A stretch of DNA of 64,000 nucleotides from NCBI RefSeq assembly GCF_019431355.1, contig NZ_CP080269.1, positions 744,001 through 808,000 of the forward strand. Direction: 5' to 3'. The stretch comes from Paenibacillus sp. R14(2021) (lineage in GTDB: Bacteria > Bacillota > Bacilli > Paenibacillales > Paenibacillaceae). A program made the translations under genes and the position numbers. The notes under the pieces were generated by a model. It made no database searches and was not told where the DNA came from. It worked only from the letters and a program-made list of their open reading frames with translations. This document shows positions 27,648-36,910 of the stretch, one piece after another; the stretch's first letter is position 1, and every line of letters starts with the position of its first letter.

Positions 27648-29015
27648 ATGAAAAGGAATAAAGCACTATCCGTTTCTCTTACGACCTTGCTTGGCGCCAG
27701 CGTGTTATTGTCTGCATGCGGCAGCGGCAGCGATGACAAAGCAAACAACGCAGCAAACAACGCTGCGGCCAACAACACTGCGGCAAACAATTCGACCGAA
27801 CCAACCGAAACCTCGAAGGAGAAGGTCACCATCGATTTCTGGACGTTCTGGGGGTCGGAAACGCGCCGGCCGATCATCGAGAAAATCATTGACGATTTCA
27901 ACAAGTCGCAGGATCGCATCACGGTCAAACATACGTATTATCCTTTCGGCGATATCTGGACGAAGGAGCTTGCGGCGGTCGCGGCAGGCAATCCGCCTGA
28001 TGTGATCGTGAACGATATCAATGCCACCGCCCAGCGCGCGGACAAGAATCAGAATACGAATCTATCGAAGTACTTGGAGAAGGAAGACATCAAAGACCGT
28101 TTCTTCCCGCAGTTGTGGGATACCGTGATCTACAAAGACGAAGCTTATGCGCTGCCGTTCACGACGGATACGAGAATGATGTTCTATAACAAAGACCATT
28201 TCAAAGAAGCGGGACTTGACCCCGAGAATTTTCCGAACACCTGGGCAGAGCTCGAAGAAGCGGCCAAGAAGCTGGATAAGAAGGACGGAGACAAGTACAC
28301 GCGGATCGGTTATTCCCCGCAGTACGCCGGCTTCGATTGGGGCAGCATCGCAATGAACTTCGACAAAGGCACGAACTGGTTCGGCCAGGACGGCAAGCCC
28401 GTCATCAACGACAAAGCCCATCTAGATGCCATGAATTACGTGCTTGCCAACGCGGAACGGATCGGGCAAAAAAACCTGGATAATTTCAAAGCGTCTTTCG
28501 GCAGCAAGCAGGCGAATCCATTCATCGCGGGCCAAGTTTCGATCTGGCCAGATGCTACGACGTTCTATACGCAGCTTCGCGACTACGGTCAAAACGTGAA
28601 CTTCGGCATTGCGCCGATACCGGAGATCGAAAACGGTTCCGGCCACTACAGCGTCGGCGGAGGCTTTGTCGTCGAGATTCCGAAGGGCGCTAAGCACCCG
28701 GACGAAGCGTGGGAGTTCATGAAGTATCTGACGGATAAATCGGCGCAAACCTATTGGGCGGAGAAGAACTTCGACAGCGTCGCGAACAAAGAAGCGGCCA
28801 ACGACCCGGAGCTCCTGAAGAATCCTGTATATAAAGCTGCTGTCGACAACATGGCGGTAACCAAAATATTCCCTACGCCAGTCAATGCGCCGGATTTCTT
28901 GAATTTAATCAATCCCAATCGGGACGCGGCGATTCTGGGCAAAGCATCTCCGCAGGAAGCGCTCGACAAGGCGCAGCAGGACGTCGAGAATTTGCTGAAG
29001 CAAAATACCAAATAA
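27648..29015 (+). CDS. CUT1 sugar-binding lipoprotein (locus 2)
   Basis: A 455-residue family 1 solute-binding lipoprotein. Signal peptide with lipobox LLSAC (Cys about residue 24), then a long Asn/Ala-rich linker, then the binding fold starting VTIDFWTFWGSETRR. The sugar-binding hinge signatures ALPFTTDTRMMFYNKDHF and GGGFVVEIPKGAKHPDEAWEFMKYL are present. ATG at 27648 follows GGGGAGG; a TTG two codons earlier is less likely. It is the first gene of locus 2 and delivers sugar to the two permeases. From the downstream GH38 and NagA-type genes the ligand may be a mannosylated or amino-sugar oligosaccharide. Confidence 0.93.
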   Translation: MKRNKALSVSLTTLLGASVLLSACGSGSDDKANNAANNAAANNTAANNSTEPTETSKEKVTIDFWTFWGSETRRPIIEKIIDDFNKSQDRITVKHTYYPFGDIWTKELAAVAAGNPPDVIVNDINATAQRADKNQNTNLSKYLEKEDIKDRFFPQLWDTVIYKDEAYALPFTTDTRMMFYNKDHFKEAGLDPENFPNTWAELEEAAKKLDKKDGDKYTRIGYSPQYAGFDWGSIAMNFDKGTNWFGQDGKPVINDKAHLDAMNYVLANAERIGQKNLDNFKASFGSKQANPFIAGQVSIWPDATTFYTQLRDYGQNVNFGIAPIPEIENGSGHYSVGGGFVVEIPKGAKHPDEAWEFMKYLTDKSAQTYWAEKNFDSVANKEAANDPELLKNPVYKAAVDNMAVTKIFPTPVNAPDFLNLINPNRDAAILGKASPQEALDKAQQDVENLLKQNTK

Positions 29016-29030
29016 ATAGTAGCGCCCTTG

Positions 29031-29064
29031 GAGGGGAGTGGATCTTACCGTCGCTCCTCTCTTT
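29031..29064 (+). terminator. Intercistronic hairpin after the locus 2 binding protein
   Basis: GAGGGGAG pairs with CTCCTCTC (one G-T) around a 15-base loop, followed by TTTC. It probably acts as a partial terminator or 3' stabiliser, so that more binding protein than permease is made. Confidence 0.5.
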
Positions 29065-29099
29065 CATTGCCGTTCGCCAAGACCGAAAGGGGTATGATC

Positions 29100-30035
29100 A
29101 TGGACTCAGCCGCCAAGAAAAGAAGGATGGGGTTGCAGCAGCGGAAGGAAGCAAGGCAAGGCTTCGTATTTGTCTCGCCGTGGATCATCGGCTTTCTGGT
29201 GTTTACCGCAGGTCCGCTGCTGTTCTCGCTCTATGCGAGCTTCACGAATTACGATATTACGTCCAGGCAGGAATGGATCGGAACGCAGAATTACGCCACG
29301 ATGTTCTTCCATGACCCTCTGTTCTGGAAGTCGCTCCATAATACCTTGTATTACGTCGTTCTCAGCGTGCCGCTGACAACGCTCGGTTCCTTGCTGCTGG
29401 CCGTCATGCTGAATCAGAAGATACCAGGCATGAAGGTGTTCCGGACGGTATTCTATCTGCCTTCGATTCTCTCAGGAGTCGCGCTGTATATTTTATGGCA
29501 AATGCTCTTAACGCCAGGGAGCGGGCTGATCAACGTCATGATTGGCTGGTTCGGCGTCGACGGTCCCGCCTGGCTGGTGGATCCCGTATGGACGAAGCCG
29601 GCGATTGTACTCATGAAGCTGTGGAGCGTCGGCGGGGGAATGCTGCTGTATTTAGCCAGTCTTCAGAATGTCCCGGAGCAGCTGTACGAGGCTTCGGAAA
29701 TCGACGGGGCAGGCCCGATCCGGCGTTTCTGGCATATCACGGTTCCGATGATCACGCCCGTTCTCTTATTTGAATTGATCACGCATCTGATCGGCGCCTT
29801 TCAAATATTCCAGGAAGGTTACGTGATGTCAAACGACATGAACGCACCGGGTTCTCCTATGGATTCGCTGTTGTTCTTTAATCTCCATATGTTCCTGAAG
29901 GCATTCAAGGTATACGACATGGGCTATGCAATGGCTCTGGCCTGGTTCTTGTTTGTGGTCGTCATCGTATTGACGATTGCGAATATGCTGCTCTCGAAAT
30001 TTTGGGTTCATTACGAAGGAGGGGATAACCGATGA
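29100..30035 (+). CDS. ABC transporter permease, MalF type (locus 2)
   Basis: A 311-residue membrane protein with six helices (first at WIIGFLVFTAGPLLFSLYA) and EAA loop YEASEIDGAGPIRRFWHITVPMI. This is the UgpA/MalF-like CUT1 permease. ATG at 29100 lies 7 bases after AAAGGGG; the ATG two codons upstream is too close to that site. Its stop overlaps the next permease start (ATGA). Confidence 0.92.
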   Translation: MDSAAKKRRMGLQQRKEARQGFVFVSPWIIGFLVFTAGPLLFSLYASFTNYDITSRQEWIGTQNYATMFFHDPLFWKSLHNTLYYVVLSVPLTTLGSLLLAVMLNQKIPGMKVFRTVFYLPSILSGVALYILWQMLLTPGSGLINVMIGWFGVDGPAWLVDPVWTKPAIVLMKLWSVGGGMLLYLASLQNVPEQLYEASEIDGAGPIRRFWHITVPMITPVLLFELITHLIGAFQIFQEGYVMSNDMNAPGSPMDSLLFFNLHMFLKAFKVYDMGYAMALAWFLFVVVIVLTIANMLLSKFWVHYEGGDNR

Positions 30036-30904
30036 GCACCAGAACCGCCTCGGGACGGTACTTTCAAAACCGCAAGACGAAGCAGCGCTTAGGAAAGACG
30101 ATTCTGCTGCTCGCGTTAATCGGGATTTCGATTATCCTTCTTCTGCCGTTGTGGTGGATGATCGCGACTTCGCTGAAATCGCTGACGGAGATCATGTCTT
30201 TCCCGCCGACCTGGTTTCCCAAGGCAATTCATTGGGAGAACTACGAGCTGGCTTGGAGCAAAGGTCATTTTGCTCGTTATACGCTCAATACGCTGCTGCT
30301 TGCAGCCGTCGGCGTTATTTCGCACGTACTGTCCAACACGTTCATTGCCTATGGTTTTGCTAAGATCAAGTTTCCGGGAAGAAACTATTTGTTCTCGATC
30401 ATGCTCGGAACGATGATGATCCCGAGCTTCGTGACATTGATTCCGCAGTATATCATGTTTTCCAAGTTTCATTGGGTGGGCTCTTATTTGCCTTTGACGG
30501 TTCCCGGATTTTTCGGGGCGGCTTATCAGATCTTTCTGATCCGCCAGTTCTTCATGTCGATACCGAACGAATTGATTGAAGCCGGGAAGATCGACGGAGC
30601 AAGCCACTATTATATTTGGTGGAAAATTATGATACCGCTCGCCAAACCCGCGGTTGTCGTCATTGCGATCATGACCTTTCAGGGCGCGTGGAACGATTTC
30701 CTCGGGCCGCTCATCTACATTAACAAGGAATCGATGTTCAACCTGCAGATCGGACTGCAATCGTTCAAAGGCCAGGAAACCACGCAGTGGCATTATCTGA
30801 TGGCGGGCTCGCTTATGGCGATGCTGCCGGTGATCGCGCTATTCTTCTTTTTCCAACGGTATTTCATTGAAGGCATGAATATTTCGTCGGGGACCAAAGG
30901 GTAA
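30032..30904 (+). CDS. ABC transporter permease, MalG type (locus 2)
   Basis: A 290-residue membrane protein with six helices and EAA loop IEAGKIDGASHYYIWWKIMIPLA. The C-terminus ends FIEGMNISSGTKG, as is normal for MalG/UgpE-like permeases. It overlaps the preceding permease by 4 bases and is followed 49 bases later by the aldolase gene, with AAGGAG before that start. It completes the locus 2 channel; the ATPase must come from elsewhere. Confidence 0.92.
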   Translation: MSTRTASGRYFQNRKTKQRLGKTILLLALIGISIILLLPLWWMIATSLKSLTEIMSFPPTWFPKAIHWENYELAWSKGHFARYTLNTLLLAAVGVISHVLSNTFIAYGFAKIKFPGRNYLFSIMLGTMMIPSFVTLIPQYIMFSKFHWVGSYLPLTVPGFFGAAYQIFLIRQFFMSIPNELIEAGKIDGASHYYIWWKIMIPLAKPAVVVIAIMTFQGAWNDFLGPLIYINKESMFNLQIGLQSFKGQETTQWHYLMAGSLMAMLPVIALFFFFQRYFIEGMNISSGTKG

Positions 30905-30953
30905 CCCGCCTCAACCTATACGACATTCGAATCGCAGAAGGAGCTGGATCAAG

Positions 30954-31880
30954 ATGACAAGAGTGAAACCATCTAACGTCGTTGTGCTGAAAAAGGGAAT
31001 GGAACAAGCAGAGAAGGGCAGTTACGCGCTGGGCTCATTCTCGCCGCGCTATACCCCGATGATTGCAGCCGTTCTTCGAGCAGGCCAAAAGACGCAGTCG
31101 CCGCTGATCGTGCAAATCTCCAGCAAGGAGCTCGTTCGCTACGGCATTACGCCGAAGGCGTTCGCGGATGAATTTTACGCTTGCATCGAGTCGGAACGCA
31201 TTACCGTTCCGGTCGTGCTTCATCTGGATCATACGAAGGATATGGCCGTTATCCGCGAAGCGATCGCCGCTGGCTTCACGTCCGTCATGATGGATGCCTC
31301 CGAGAAGCCGCTCGAGGACAATATCGCGGACTCCAAGGAAGCGGCCGAATACGCGCATCGGCATGGCGTTTCTGTCGAAGCGGAGCTCGGAATGATCGGA
31401 ACTACGGATTTCGTCGAGACGGATAAGGACGAAGAGCTGTTTACGGACCCTCAGGAAGCGCTGCGATTCGTCACGGAATCGAACGTGGATGCGCTCGCCG
31501 TCTCATGCGGCACCGCGCACGGCGTCTACATGGTGAAGCTTCCGAGTATCGACTACAAGCGGTTGCAGGCAATTCGCGCGTTGACGCCGGTTCATCTCGT
31601 GCTTCACGGCGGTTCGGGCGTACCGGCGGAGATGATGAAGCAAGCCATCCTGCTTCCGGGCGGCGGCGTAAGCAAGGTGAATATCGCCACCGATCTGGAG
31701 CTGGCGTTCCTTGGCGCGCTCGGCCGGGAAGAGCGGATGACGAATGAAGAATGCCGAAATCTATCGCCTGCTGACCTTGAACGAGGAAGGGCAGCCGTCG
31801 AAGCGGCCGTCGCGGATAAAATGACGCATTTTCTTGGCTGCGCGGGCAAAGCGGGCCAATTCGAATATTCAGCGGTATAA
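30954..31880 (+). CDS. Class II fructose/tagatose-bisphosphate aldolase
   Basis: A 308-residue cytoplasmic zinc aldolase. The HLDH motif (H90, D92, H93) supplies the catalytic Asp and a zinc His, EAELGMIG precedes the mobile loop, and the other zinc His residues are in GTAHGVY and LHGGSG. VSKVNIATDLELAF fits the phosphate-binding segment. The family splits fructose- or tagatose-1,6-bisphosphate. Because the operon also has a DeoR regulator and a NagA-type deacetylase, a tagatose-bisphosphate (amino-galactose pathway) role is possible, but sequence alone does not decide. Confidence 0.9.
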   Translation: MTRVKPSNVVVLKKGMEQAEKGSYALGSFSPRYTPMIAAVLRAGQKTQSPLIVQISSKELVRYGITPKAFADEFYACIESERITVPVVLHLDHTKDMAVIREAIAAGFTSVMMDASEKPLEDNIADSKEAAEYAHRHGVSVEAELGMIGTTDFVETDKDEELFTDPQEALRFVTESNVDALAVSCGTAHGVYMVKLPSIDYKRLQAIRALTPVHLVLHGGSGVPAEMMKQAILLPGGGVSKVNIATDLELAFLGALGREERMTNEECRNLSPADLERGRAAVEAAVADKMTHFLGCAGKAGQFEYSAV

Positions 31881-31924
31881 GCCTTTTTCAATCAACGGCC
31901 TACTATTTTCCTTCCAGGAGCGTG

Positions 31925-34378
31925 ATGAATGCTATGCATCAGAACGAGAAGAAGAAGCTGTACATGATCGGCAACGCCCATTTGGACCCCGTCTGGCTCT
32001 GGCCTTGGCAGGAAGGCTTTCAAGAGACGAAAGCGACGTTTCGTTCGGCACTGGACCGGATGAAGGAATATGACGATTTCATCTTCACGTCCAGCTCCGC
32101 GCAAAATTACGAGTGGGTGGAACAAAACGACCCTGCGATGTTCCGCGAGATTCAAGTCCGCGTCGCCGAAGGCCGATGGGTGATTGTCGGCGGCTGGTGG
32201 ATTCAGCCGGACTGCAATATCCCGAGCGGCGAATCGTTCGTGCGGCAGGGGTTGTACGGCCAGCGGTATTTCAAGAAGAAGTTCGGCGTTACCGCCAAAG
32301 TCGGCTACAACGTGGACAGTTTTGGTCATTTCGGCATGATGCCGCAAATTTTGAAGAAGAGCGGCATGGATTATTACGTCATGATGCGTCCGATGCCCAA
32401 TGAGAAAGGTCTCCCGGGCCGGCTGTTCAAGTGGGAGTCGGATGACGGTTCCCAGGTGCTCGCTTTCCGCATTCTGTTCGAATATTGCTCGTGGGGCAAA
32501 GATCTGGAGAACCATATCCGCCGCTGCGAGACGGAGCTCAGAGCACCGTTCGACCAGTTGATGAGCTTCTACGGCGTAGGCAACCACGGAGGCGGGCCGA
32601 CTCGGGAGAACATCGACAGCATAAAGCGGCTTCAGAAGGAGCAGGACGATGTCGAATTGGTCTTCAGCTCGCCGAACGCATTCTTCGAAGATATGGAAAG
32701 ACAGAATCTTCCATTGCCAGTCGTCCATGATGATCTGCAGCATCATGCAAGCGGCTGCTACGCGGCGCATTCGGGCGTGAAGCAGTGGAACCGTAGAGCG
32801 GAGAATCTGATGGCGACGGCGGAGAAGATATCTTCGATTGCCGCATGGACGACCGGACAGCCTTACCCGAAGGATTATGACCGCGCATGGAAAAATATCT
32901 TGTTCAATCAGTTCCACGACATTCTGGCGGGTACGAGCATCGAAACGGCGTATGACGATGCAAGGAACGAATACGGCGAGGCGCTTGCCATTGCTTCGCG
33001 CGGATTGAACTTTGCCGTGCAATCCTTGTCATGGAATATTCATATCGAGGAAGAGGAGAACATGAAACCGATCGTGGTGTTCAATCCTCATGCTTGGGAG
33101 AGCCGCGTGAACGTCGAAGTCGAAGTCGGCAGCCTCAAGGACGAACATGTGCTAATCGATGACGAGGGTCGTCCTGTCGCCTTCCAACGGATCCAGCCGT
33201 CCGCTACCAGCAATGGACGGTACCGGCTGAGCTTTATTGCGGGTCTGCCGTCACTTGGCTACCGCGTCTATAGATTGACCTCGAATCCTTCAGCGCTCAA
33301 AGCAATGGCGTCGCCCGTCAAAGCGAACGATTATTCGATGGAGAACGGGCGTTTCCGAATCGAATTCGACCCGAACACCGGATATATCGTTTCGCTTCGC
33401 GATAAGCACCATGATGTCGAAGTGTTCCGGAATGCGGCGGCAAGGCCGGTCGTCATCGAGGACAAGTCGGATACATGGAGCCATAACGTGTTTCATTTCA
33501 ATAATGTGATCGGTGCGTTTACCGCCAGTCGCGTGCAGCTCGTCGAGCATGGTCCCGTTAAATCCGTGATCCGCGTCACTAGCGATTACGGGCGTTCTTC
33601 GCTCGTGCAGGATTTTACAATGTATGCCGAGCTTGACCATATCGACGTGAAGGCAACGATCGATTGGCGCGAGCAGTTCAAGATGCTCAAGCTTGTCTTC
33701 CCGGTTAATTTGATCTTCACCCGCCAGTCTTATGAACAGCCTTACGGCTACATCGAACGGGCGCATAACGGCGAGGAGGAGCCGGGTCAATCGTGGATCG
33801 ATTACTCGGGCATCACGAGAGACACGAGCAAGGTTTATGGCGTGAGCTTGATCAACGACTCCAAATACAGCTACAGCATCCATAACAAAGAGATGGCGAT
33901 TACGCTGCTTCGCAGTCCGATTTATGCGCATCATGATCCGCTCGTCCCTTCGGATACCGGGCATTATTCCTTTATCGACCAGGGCATTCAGACCTTGCAC
34001 TACGCAATCCTGCCGCATGAAGGAACTTGGGAAACGGCCGGAACCGTGAAGCGGGCGGCGGAACTGAACCAGCGTCCGATTACCGTGATCGAAACCTATC
34101 ATAAGGGCGAGCTCCCGCAGCGGGATTCGTACCTGTCGGTCGACGTCGACAACGTGCTGGTCAGTGTCTTGAAGAAGTCCGAGGACAATGACGATCTCAT
34201 ACTTCGTGCCTATGAAACGGCGAAAACGAGCACGCGGGCTGTCATTGCGCTGCCGAAATGGAATCGGAGGATCGAGGCGGATTTCGGCCCTTGCGAAATT
34301 AAGACCTTCCGGATTCCGAAGGATGCAAGCTTGCCGGTTACGGAGACGAATCTGATCGAATGGGAGCTTGAATCCTAG
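31925..34378 (+). CDS. GH38 alpha-mannosidase
   Basis: An 817-residue enzyme without a signal peptide, so intracellular. The N-terminal GH38 domain has zinc ligands in GNAHLDPVW (H19, D21) and the nucleophile Asp in YNVDSFGHFG (about D131). VGNHGGGPTRENI and FNQFHDILAGTSI (another zinc His) follow. The mid and C-terminal beta domains are complete. It hydrolyses alpha-linked mannose from imported glycans. ATG at 31925 is preferred (AGGAG four bases upstream); GTG 31922 and ATG 31934 are alternatives. It lies within the locus 2 operon, 44 bases after the aldolase. Confidence 0.93.
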   Translation: MNAMHQNEKKKLYMIGNAHLDPVWLWPWQEGFQETKATFRSALDRMKEYDDFIFTSSSAQNYEWVEQNDPAMFREIQVRVAEGRWVIVGGWWIQPDCNIPSGESFVRQGLYGQRYFKKKFGVTAKVGYNVDSFGHFGMMPQILKKSGMDYYVMMRPMPNEKGLPGRLFKWESDDGSQVLAFRILFEYCSWGKDLENHIRRCETELRAPFDQLMSFYGVGNHGGGPTRENIDSIKRLQKEQDDVELVFSSPNAFFEDMERQNLPLPVVHDDLQHHASGCYAAHSGVKQWNRRAENLMATAEKISSIAAWTTGQPYPKDYDRAWKNILFNQFHDILAGTSIETAYDDARNEYGEALAIASRGLNFAVQSLSWNIHIEEEENMKPIVVFNPHAWESRVNVEVEVGSLKDEHVLIDDEGRPVAFQRIQPSATSNGRYRLSFIAGLPSLGYRVYRLTSNPSALKAMASPVKANDYSMENGRFRIEFDPNTGYIVSLRDKHHDVEVFRNAAARPVVIEDKSDTWSHNVFHFNNVIGAFTASRVQLVEHGPVKSVIRVTSDYGRSSLVQDFTMYAELDHIDVKATIDWREQFKMLKLVFPVNLIFTRQSYEQPYGYIERAHNGEEEPGQSWIDYSGITRDTSKVYGVSLINDSKYSYSIHNKEMAITLLRSPIYAHHDPLVPSDTGHYSFIDQGIQTLHYAILPHEGTWETAGTVKRAAELNQRPITVIETYHKGELPQRDSYLSVDVDNVLVSVLKKSEDNDDLILRAYETAKTSTRAVIALPKWNRRIEADFGPCEIKTFRIPKDASLPVTETNLIEWELES

Positions 34379-34501
34379 GACATTTCGGCCTTTCATATAG
34401 GAAGCGCGGCAAGAATCGGGTATAATTGGCTTAATTGCCAAGAGATTCGGTATTCGGAATTGCCGTTCCGTCATGCGATTTATCGGCTAGGAGGAGTTAG
34501 C

Positions 34502-35296
34502 ATGATCGTCATTGAGAGACGTCACCGGATCAAAGAGTTACTCTTGAAAGAAAGAAGCGTAAAAGTGGCCGACCTGGTCCGCGAGTTCAACGTATCCGAA
34601 GAAACGGTCCGGCGAGATCTAAATCAATTGGAGAAAGAGGGCCTGATCGTCAAAAATTACGGAGGCGCCGTCCTCTCGGACGATTTGCAGGTCGCCTTCA
34701 ATCAAATTCCGCCGGTACAGCAGCGGAAATTCGAGTTGTTCGAGGAGAAGGACGCCATTGGCGCGGCCGCCGCGTCGCTTGTCGAAGACAAGCAGATCGT
34801 CATACTGGATTCCGGTTCGACGACATGGTGTGTTGCCCGGCATTTAAATACGTTGAAGGAATTGACGATCGTTACCAACGGCGTCAATATCGCGGATGAA
34901 TGCGCAAATTCGGAAGGCACGGAGATCTTCTTGCTCGGCGGGAAGCTGATTAAGAAATCCATGAGCATCGTCGGCCCTCAAGCGGAAGCGGACATGCACA
35001 AATACAATGCGGATTACGTATTTCTCGGGACTTCAGGCATTTCCCTCAAAAAGGGCTGCACCAGTTCCGACCCTTACGAGGCCGAAATCAAACGGGTCAT
35101 GATCGAAACCGCGCAGCAAGTGGTTATCGTTGCCGATCATAGCAAGTTTAACCGTCAAGCCCTTCTCTCGTTCAGCAGCTTCGACAAGGTGGATATGCTC
35201 ATTACCAGCGATCTGGTAGAACCGGCCATCCTACAAGCGATCGAGGCGCAGGGCGTGAAGGTGATCGTCGTTCCCGTGGGCGGGACAATTGGATAA
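34502..35296 (+). CDS. DeoR-family transcriptional regulator
   Basis: A 264-residue repressor. Residues 1-55 form the winged helix-turn-helix with the DeoR signature RRHRIKELLLKERSVKVADL and VSEETVRRDLNQLEKEGL. The C-terminal sugar-phosphate sensing domain has LDSGSTTWCVARHL, TNGVNIADE and VIVADHSKFNRQA. ATG at 34502 has TAGGAGGAG before it. A TATAAT sequence (about 34420) in the 120-base gap could give it a separate promoter. It probably controls locus 2 in response to a phosphorylated sugar intermediate; AgaR of amino-galactose pathways belongs to this family. Confidence 0.9.
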   Translation: MIVIERRHRIKELLLKERSVKVADLVREFNVSEETVRRDLNQLEKEGLIVKNYGGAVLSDDLQVAFNQIPPVQQRKFELFEEKDAIGAAAASLVEDKQIVILDSGSTTWCVARHLNTLKELTIVTNGVNIADECANSEGTEIFLLGGKLIKKSMSIVGPQAEADMHKYNADYVFLGTSGISLKKGCTSSDPYEAEIKRVMIETAQQVVIVADHSKFNRQALLSFSSFDKVDMLITSDLVEPAILQAIEAQGVKVIVVPVGGTIG

Positions 35297-35338
35297 GATA
35301 GCTGATCAACGCGAGTACGGAATTGGGGTGTTAGTGGA

Positions 35339-36502
35339 ATGACGGTTTGTTTGATCCGGAATGTGCGTTTACTGGGCGGAGCTGAGCCGGTTCAATGCGA
35401 TGTCCGTGTTCGGGATGGCCAAATAACGGAAGTTCATCGAGACAAAGCAATTGCCCCTGCGGAATACGAGACGGACATGGAAATCGACGGCAGCGGCCAT
35501 CTGCTCATCCCGGGCATGATCGATGTCCATATACACGGTGCCGATGGCTTTGATATGATGGACGGTACGCTCCGCAGCCTGGAGGCGGTATCCGTTGCAT
35601 GCGCTAGAACAGGCTGCACGACATTCCTGGCGACTTCCGTATCCTCGTCGTTGGAAGACCTGTTCGGCATGCTGGCTAGTGTCTCTCAATACGAAGGGAA
35701 GGAACAAGGAGCGCGAATTGCCGGCGTGCATATTGAAGGGCCGTATCTGAATACGAAGCGTAAAGGCATGCAGAATGAACGGTACTTGCGCCATCCGGAT
35801 CGGGATGAAATGAAGGCGATTCTGGAGAGGGCGGGTTCGTTGATCCGAATGGTGACCCTGGCGCCTGAACTTCCCGGGGGCTTGGAGATGGTTGCGTTTC
35901 TGAAAGAGCGCGGCATCGTGGTGTCCGTGGCGCATTCCGATGCGACGTACGAGGAAGCCAAACAAGCGTTTCGATGCGGCGCAAGCCATGTTACCCATTG
36001 TTTCAACGGCATGCGCCCGATCCATCATCGGGAGCCGGGGGTCGTCGTCGCCGCCTTCGAAGAAACCGATGTGAGCGTGCAAGCCATCGTCGACGATGTC
36101 CATCTTCATCCCGCCATCGTTCGTTTGCTTTATCGAGAGAAGGGAGCCGATAAGATGGTTCTCATTACAGATGCGCTCCAAGCGATGGGGATGGGGGATG
36201 GCAGCTATCTATTCGGCGGTCACAAGGTGACGGTGTCGCAAGGTGTCGCCACGCTGGAGGACGGTACGCTCGCTTCAAGCACGGTAACGATGAATGCGGC
36301 ATTAGCGAAAGCCGTTAAAGCCGGTATCCCGTTGGAGGACGCCGTCCGTATGGCAACGGAGACGCCGGCAGCCGTGCTGGGCTTATCCCGGAAAGGGCGA
36401 ATCGCGCCGGGAATGGATGCGGATCTGGTGCTGATAAATGAGCAATTCGAGGTCTTATGGACAATGGTTAATGGAGATATCGTTTACAACCGTACAGAGT
36501 AA
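35339..36502 (+). CDS. nagA: N-acetylhexosamine-6-phosphate deacetylase (NagA type)
   Basis: A 387-residue amidohydrolase. The metal-site and substrate motifs of NagA are in order: DVHIHGADGFDMMDG, GVHIEGPYLNTKRKGM (Glu metal ligand), VAHSDATYEEA (His), THCFNGMRPIHHREPG (His), and ITDALQAMGMGDG with the catalytic Asp. The product is the hexosamine-6-phosphate plus acetate. With the DeoR regulator and aldolase in the same cluster it may act on N-acetylgalactosamine-6-phosphate (AgaA) instead of the glucosamine form. The N-terminal HxH is complete. A terminator follows. Confidence 0.92.
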   Translation: MTVCLIRNVRLLGGAEPVQCDVRVRDGQITEVHRDKAIAPAEYETDMEIDGSGHLLIPGMIDVHIHGADGFDMMDGTLRSLEAVSVACARTGCTTFLATSVSSSLEDLFGMLASVSQYEGKEQGARIAGVHIEGPYLNTKRKGMQNERYLRHPDRDEMKAILERAGSLIRMVTLAPELPGGLEMVAFLKERGIVVSVAHSDATYEEAKQAFRCGASHVTHCFNGMRPIHHREPGVVVAAFEETDVSVQAIVDDVHLHPAIVRLLYREKGADKMVLITDALQAMGMGDGSYLFGGHKVTVSQGVATLEDGTLASSTVTMNAALAKAVKAGIPLEDAVRMATETPAAVLGLSRKGRIAPGMDADLVLINEQFEVLWTMVNGDIVYNRTE

Positions 36503-36639
36503 TAGATTGGTTGCCGGGTGAAGACGGGTGACCCATTCCTTGTTCCGGATACCGCCTATATAATGGGGGAATGCCGGATGGGGAACGACTCCTCGACCTT
36601 TGCGCTGCGATCGGCGGATTCTATCCTATAGAAACTTTT

Positions 36640-36703
36640 AAAACACCTTCAAGAGAATGCGTCATGTCGTAAGATATGAGGATAATCTTTGGAGGTGTTT
36701 TTG
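36640..36703 (+). terminator. Terminator of locus 2
   Basis: AAAACACCTTCAAGA pairs with TCTTTGGAGGTGTTTT (two G-T or mismatched positions) around a 30-base loop, followed by more T. The stretch from here to 36910 has no gene and holds the locus 3 promoter, not clearly identifiable. Confidence 0.6.
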
Positions 36704-36910
36704 CAGCCGTCAGAAGATGACTTTCTCTGGCCTACTTGGTCGTGGACGTGTTTACACACCCAAATAGATGATGCAATTGAAGATTATTACCGAAAAACTT
36801 CGCCAAAAATATGTCCATTCCTTCTAAAAAAGTGACATGGGCGCGCCATCCTCGGCAAGCTAGAATGAGTATCAGAAAGAACGACACTCACATTCTAGGG
36901 GGAAGCGAAC

